From: Pseudomonadota bacterium
Lineage (GTDB): Bacteria; Pseudomonadota; Alphaproteobacteria; UBA9655
Reading direction: 5' to 3'
Assembly: GCA_021809225.1 (NCBI GenBank)
Contig: JAKBAL010000041.1
Span: forward strand, 1-10,164
Length of the DNA: 10,164 nucleotides
Every line of letters begins with the position of its first letter. Position 1 is the stretch's first letter. The notes beneath the pieces are model-generated. The model was not told where the DNA came from and searched no databases. It saw only the letters and a list, made by a program, of their open reading frames with translations. Position numbers and translations under genes: made by a program. Of this stretch, positions 6,877 to 10,164 are shown one piece after another.

Positions 6877-6882
6877 GGTTTG

Positions 6883-8235
6883 ATGACATCAGTTACAAAG
6901 ACAATTTCGCGAAATGTATCGAGCACTGTTGAAAGGGTTTTTTTTGCTGAAAAAGGAAGCTTCACTTACTGGCGAATGCGTATCTTATACTCAACCATTA
7001 TTGGATATGCTGCCTTCTATCTCGTGCGTTCAAATTTTTCGATGTGCATGCCAGGTATGATGGAAGAGTTTGGCTATTCTAAAGTTGACTTAGGATGGAT
7101 TGCCTCTCTTTTTTCGATTGTGTATGGCGTTGGAAAATTTATCAACGGCTATTTAAGTGACCGCTCGGATGCTCGTTATTTCATGGTTATTGGCCTCTTT
7201 TTCTCATCTATTGTCAGCCTTTTCATGGGATTAAGTTCTGGCCTTCTGATGTTTGCTTTATTATGGGGATTAAATGGATGCTTTCAATCTATGGGGTGGC
7301 CCCCCAATGCTCGCCTGATTACTCACTGGTTTAGCCCCACCGAATTAGGGTCCAAGTGGGCTCTTTGGGCTTCTTCTCACCAAATTGGCGCCGTTGCCAT
7401 CTTTGGTCTTGGGGGCTTTCTCATTGAACACTATGGATGGCGTTCTGCCTTTATTGTTCCTGCTTTTTTTTCTATAGGGCTTACTTTCTTTTTATTCAAC
7501 CGTCTTCGAGATACCCCTCAACAAGTGGGTCTCCCTCCTGTGGAAGAATATAAAGGAGATGCAGTGCATGTTTCTCATCATTACGAGGATCGGATAACTC
7601 TTAAAGAAGTTTTTACAACTGTCCTTGCCAATAAACTTGTTTGGTTTATGGCGATTGCAAATATGTGTCTTTACGTTCCTCGCATGGGTATCTTCTTTTG
7701 GGCTCCCACCTTTTTAAAAGAACACAAAGGTGTCACTCTTATCATTGCCGGAATGCAGTTGGTGGGATTTGAAATTGCAAGCCTTATCGGTGGAATAGCC
7801 GCCGGGTGGATTTCTGATAAGTTTTTTTTAGGGAGGCGCGGTCCCGTCGGAACATTTTTCTTAATTGGCTTAGCCCTTTCGCTTTTTATTATCTGGAAAG
7901 TTCCTGCAGGATATCCTTTTATTGATGCCTTCGTTTTAATGATTACAGGTTTCTTATTGAATGGCCCCCAAGTTCTAAATGGGGTTGCCACAGCTGACTT
8001 TGCATCAAAACGTGCTGTAGGAGTTGCCACAGGTGTCACAGGTGTATGTGCTTATGCAGGATCGGCCATAGCAGGTGTCGGGATTGGCCTCATCGTAGAA
8101 AGTTATGGATGGGAGGGAGGATTTTTGCTCTTTATCTTAAGTGCTCTTGTAGGAGCTTTCTTCTTTGCGCTTACATGGAATAATCGTGCAAAAATTCTTG
8201 ATGATCAAAGCATAGCAGTAGACACGCCTTGTTAG
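6883..8235 (+). CDS. Organophosphate:phosphate antiporter, OPA family of the MFS (GlpT/UhpT/UhpC-like)
   Basis: A 450-residue, 12-segment inner-membrane transporter. OPA proteins exchange cytoplasmic inorganic phosphate for sugar phosphates such as glycerol-3-phosphate or glucose-6-phosphate. The two substrate-binding arginines are in place: R49 in FYLVRSNF and R267 in YVPRMGIFFW, equivalent to R45 and R269 of E. coli GlpT. K85 (GKFINGYLSDRS) and H166 (SSHQIG) also match GlpT K80 and H165. GWPPNARLITHWF (138-150), RDTPQQVGLPPVEEYK (209-224) and SDKFFLGRRG (311-320) are strong family blocks. LTHW/LITHW and HKGV resemble UhpC, while DTPQ..GLPPVEEYK resembles GlpT, so the exact substrate is open. 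There is no UhpA/UhpB pair beside it. The start is the ATG at 6883, behind AAGGAT. Its TAG shares the TTAG at 8232-8235 with the erpA stop. Confidence 0.93.
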   Translation: MTSVTKTISRNVSSTVERVFFAEKGSFTYWRMRILYSTIIGYAAFYLVRSNFSMCMPGMMEEFGYSKVDLGWIASLFSIVYGVGKFINGYLSDRSDARYFMVIGLFFSSIVSLFMGLSSGLLMFALLWGLNGCFQSMGWPPNARLITHWFSPTELGSKWALWASSHQIGAVAIFGLGGFLIEHYGWRSAFIVPAFFSIGLTFFLFNRLRDTPQQVGLPPVEEYKGDAVHVSHHYEDRITLKEVFTTVLANKLVWFMAIANMCLYVPRMGIFFWAPTFLKEHKGVTLIIAGMQLVGFEIASLIGGIAAGWISDKFFLGRRGPVGTFFLIGLALSLFIIWKVPAGYPFIDAFVLMITGFLLNGPQVLNGVATADFASKRAVGVATGVTGVCAYAGSAIAGVGIGLIVESYGWEGGFLLFILSALVGAFFFALTWNNRAKILDDQSIAVDTPC

Positions 8236-8561
8236 ATTGAAAAAGAATTTCCACATCCACAAGATGAAGTTGCATTTGGATTCTTAATCTGGAAGGATGC
8301 TCCAATTAATTCTTCTACATAATCGATTTCAGCACCTTCCAAAAGGGGAAGGGAAGCGCTATCTACTGTAAGCTTGACGCCTTTGTCTTCAAAAACGCAA
8401 TCATCTTTCTCGATTGCCTCATCTAAGGAAAAGGTATATTGAAACCCTGAACATCCTCCGCCAGAAACCAAAACTCTAAACATCAATGAAGAAGGGCTTG
8501 ATTCTTCTGCGATAAGAGTTAAAATTTGGCGTGCCGCACTCTCTGTTAGTTTTATTGTCAT
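8232..8561 (-). CDS. erpA: Iron-sulfur cluster insertion protein, A-type carrier
   Basis: A 109-residue A-type carrier that receives Fe-S clusters from the assembly machinery and delivers them to target apoproteins in the cytoplasm. The three ligand cysteines are present: C37 in GGGCSGFQY and C101/C103 in SCGCGNSFSI. The FxIKNPNATSSCGCG-type ending and IDYVEEL (79-85) fit ErpA better than IscA or SufA. The ATG at 8561 is preferred over a TTG two codons upstream because AAGGA (8575-8571 on the minus strand) lies nine bases before it. The stop overlaps that of the convergent antiporter gene by four bases. It is divergent from argS across 130 nt. No isc or suf genes are nearby. Confidence 0.95.
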   Translation of the reverse strand: MTIKLTESAARQILTLIAEESSPSSLMFRVLVSGGGCSGFQYTFSLDEAIEKDDCVFEDKGVKLTVDSASLPLLEGAEIDYVEELIGASFQIKNPNATSSCGCGNSFSI

Positions 8562-8629
8562 AGGCAAAGTTCCTTAAAATAAGATTGATTGTAAAAATAT
8601 AATTTGATTTTCTCCTAAATGATAGCCTG

Positions 8630-8659
8630 TTGGACGAACCATTTTCGGTATGCTAATGT
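8630..8659 (+). promoter_or_regulatory. Candidate extended -10 promoter for argS
   Basis: TTGGAC (8630-8635) matches four of six -35 bases. After 18 bp follows TAATGT (8654-8659), preceded by TG-C (8651-8653), an extended -10 element. Transcription would begin near 8666 and leave an approximately 26-nt leader before the ATG at 8692. Supported by sequence resemblance and position only. Confidence 0.4.
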
Positions 8660-8681
8660 TGCGTCCTATAATTAAAAATAT

Positions 8682-8687
8682 GGTGAT
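8682..8687 (+). promoter_or_regulatory. Ribosome-binding site fixing the argS start
   Basis: GGTGAT, the 3' part of the full Shine-Dalgarno sequence, lies four bases before the ATG at 8692. In-frame ATGs at 8680, 8656 and 8650 lack a comparable site and would overlap the likely promoter. Confidence 0.45.
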
Positions 8688-8691
8688 AGAC

Positions 8692-10164
8692 ATGAATTTT
8701 TTCCATGCTTTTCGAGACAACATTTTAAAAACGCTTGAAGAACTTGTAAAAAAAGGTCTTTTATCGGAAGGGCTTGCGTTCACAAAAATTTCAACAGAAC
8801 CTCCTCGAGATTCTTCTCACGGAGATTTGGCAACAAATGCGGCCATGATCCTTGCAAAACAAGCTAAAATAAACCCTCGTGAGCTGGGAGAGCTGATTGG
8901 AAAAGAGCTAAGAACCCTTCCCTTTGTTGATCATGTTTCTGTTGATGGTCCTGGATTTATCAATCTAAGGCTATCTCCTGCATTTTGGTATCAAGAGCTT
9001 GCAACTATTCTACAAAAAAAAGAGGAATACGGATCTTCAGGAATTGGTCTTGGCGAAAAAATTAATCTTGAATACGTGTCAGCCAATCCCACAGGTCCTA
9101 TTCATGCAGGGCATGGGCGTGTAGCCATTGTTGCTGATGTTCTCGCAAACCTCTTAGAAAAAGTTGGCTATCAAGTTTTACGTGAATATTACATCAATGA
9201 TGCAGGTGCCCAAGCCGATAAACTCGCAAAATCTACCTATTTGCGCTATTGTGAAGCTTTGGGAGAAAAAATACAACATATCCCCGAAGGATATTACCCT
9301 GGAGATTATCTCAAAGAGGTTGGTCAGGCCTTAGCTAATCGGGATGGTTCTCAATGGCTTATACTTGAAGAGAAAGAATGGTTAGAGCCTTTCCGGGAAT
9401 TTGCTGTGAATGCTATGATGGTTCAAATTCGTAAGGACTTAGGTCTGATGGGGATTCATCATGAAGTCTTTACATCTGAAACTGAACTTCACCGCACAGG
9501 TGCTATAGATTCTGCTATCGATTTCTTAAGAGAACGAGGTCTCGTTTACGAAGGTATTTTGGCTCCTCCTAAAGGAAAGATTCTTGAAGATTGGGAACCC
9601 CGTCTTCAGCTTCTCTTTCGTTCCACTGACTTTGGGGATGATATGGATCGAGCCCTTCAAAAATCTGATGGCACTTGGACCTATTTTGCAGGTGATATTG
9701 CCTATCATTATGATAAATTTCGACGAGGATACACCCGGATGATTAATGTATGGGGAGCTGATCATGTTGGTACAACCAAAAGAGTGATATCGGCTGTAAA
9801 GGCCATAACAGAAGAAAAAGGACACCTCGATATTATCCTTTGTCAAATTGTAAATTTTATGGAGGGAGGGCAGCCTATAAAAATGTCAAAACGGGCGGGA
9901 ACCTTTATTGAAGTTCGGGATGTTATTGAAAAAGTAGGAAGAGATGCTTTTCGCTTTATGATGGTCACTCGAAAAAATGATGCTCATTTAGACTTTGATT
10001 TTCAAAAAGTTCTTGAACAAACGAAAGATAATCCTGTTTTTTATATTCAATATGCACATGCTCGTTGTCATTCGGTTATGCGGATTGCGCAAGATGTTTT
10101 TCCTGAGTGGCAAAAAAGCCCGGTAGATTCTTTTGAGCTTCTAAAGGATGAAGAGGAGCTTCAA
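8692..10164 (+). CDS. argS: Arginyl-tRNA synthetase, class Ia (3' end beyond the window)
   Basis: The first 491 residues of a cytoplasmic enzyme that charges tRNA-Arg with arginine using ATP. The reading frame is open to the last base, so the C terminus, mainly the anticodon-binding helical domain, lies outside. Seen: an N-terminal Add-1 tRNA-binding domain (about 1-110) including HGDLATNAAM; the HIGH-type motif HAGH at 138-141 within VSANPTGPIHAGHGR; YYINDAGAQ (167-174); a GDDMDR/YFAGDIAYH active-site region (315-340); WGADHVG (354-360); and the KMSKS-type motif KMSKR at 397-401. The start at 8692 gives the usual ArgS N terminus. ArgS is normally around 550-600 residues, so roughly 15% is missing. 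It is divergent from erpA; the dgt-like gene often between these two in alphaproteobacteria is absent here. Confidence 0.96.
   Translation, partial: MNFFHAFRDNILKTLEELVKKGLLSEGLAFTKISTEPPRDSSHGDLATNAAMILAKQAKINPRELGELIGKELRTLPFVDHVSVDGPGFINLRLSPAFWYQELATILQKKEEYGSSGIGLGEKINLEYVSANPTGPIHAGHGRVAIVADVLANLLEKVGYQVLREYYINDAGAQADKLAKSTYLRYCEALGEKIQHIPEGYYPGDYLKEVGQALANRDGSQWLILEEKEWLEPFREFAVNAMMVQIRKDLGLMGIHHEVFTSETELHRTGAIDSAIDFLRERGLVYEGILAPPKGKILEDWEPRLQLLFRSTDFGDDMDRALQKSDGTWTYFAGDIAYHYDKFRRGYTRMINVWGADHVGTTKRVISAVKAITEEKGHLDIILCQIVNFMEGGQPIKMSKRAGTFIEVRDVIEKVGRDAFRFMMVTRKNDAHLDFDFQKVLEQTKDNPVFYIQYAHARCHSVMRIAQDVFPEWQKSPVDSFELLKDEEELQ

Larger units (their letters stand above)
6570..6882. other. 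Divergent intergenic region between the hydrolase-racemase unit and the OPA antiporter gene
   Basis: These 313 nt should hold the promoters of both flanking transcripts. Seen: an inverted repeat ACAACA-TATT-TGTTGT (6761-6776); on the minus strand TTGACA (6779-6774) with TAAAAA (6756-6751) at 17 bp spacing, overlapping that repeat; on the plus strand TTAACA (6788-6793) with TAATAT (6810-6815) at 16 bp; and a 14-nt AT palindrome (6804-6817). ATCATGAA occurs twice (6579-6586 and 6685-6692). A longer reading of the antiporter from a TTG at 6781 has no ribosome site and is not supported. No RNA gene or other ORF is convincing. Confidence 0.5.

Noticed and set aside
6781..6882. Longer antiporter N terminus from a TTG start
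   Set aside because: It has no ribosome-binding site and an unlike sequence; AAGGAT before the ATG at 6883 gives a normal OPA start.
7671..8039. Minus-strand ORF of 122 codons
   Set aside because: It is a shadow of the OPA antiporter coding strand with no family features.
8574..8783. Minus-strand ORF of 69 codons upstream of erpA
   Set aside because: It overlaps the start of argS and the divergent promoter region, has low-complexity composition and no domain.
9526..9846. Minus-strand ORF of 106 codons
   Set aside because: It is fully antisense to argS, whose motifs run through the same bases.
1..10164. CRISPR array, tRNA, rRNA, insertion sequence, prophage or defence system
   Set aside because: I found no regularly spaced repeats, cloverleaf, transposase motif, terminal repeats or defence-gene domains on either strand.

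Overview
The window is AT-rich, gene-dense bacterial DNA with nine protein genes, one of them cut by the right edge. ErpA, ArgS and Alr-type sequences point to a Gram-negative proteobacterium. The erpA/argS neighbourhood resembles alphaproteobacteria. The mix of a sugar-phosphate (OPA) antiporter, two nucleoside hydrolases, an amino-acid symporter, low GC and overlapping genes fits a host-associated or intracellular alphaproteobacterium (Holosporales/Caedibacter-like). That taxonomic placement is inference from gene content, not a database match.

Layout. 7-873 (+) is a Zn/Mn-type ABC transporter binding protein with a signal peptide. 874-1114 is a non-coding gap with a weak terminator-like stem, a possible promoter and a GC-rich hairpin. 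1115-2449 (+) is an AGCS-family sodium:alanine/glycine symporter. It meets, stop codon on stop codon, a minus-strand response regulator (2446-3321) whose C-terminal half looks like a degenerate PP2C/PPM phosphatase fold. Further right on the minus strand is a tight three-gene unit read from 6569 down to 3500: two tandem nucleoside hydrolases and alanine racemase, joined by ATGA stop/start overlaps. A 313-nt divergent gap (6570-6882) separates this unit from an organophosphate:phosphate antiporter of the GlpT/UhpT/UhpC type (6883-8235, +). The antiporter overlaps by 4 nt the end of minus-strand erpA (8232-8561). A 130-nt divergent gap then leads to argS (8692 to the window end, +).

How the genes may work together (inference). 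The transporters would take up metal, amino acid and phosphorylated sugar. The hydrolases would release bases and ribose from nucleosides. Alr would supply D-alanine for peptidoglycan. ErpA and ArgS are housekeeping genes. I see no rRNA, tRNA, CRISPR array, insertion sequence, phage gene or toxin-antitoxin pair. The window looks mostly like ordinary core and transport metabolism. The least ordinary items are the response regulator's output domain, the hydrolase-hydrolase-racemase operon, and substitutions in otherwise conserved motifs of the racemase, the symporter and one hydrolase.
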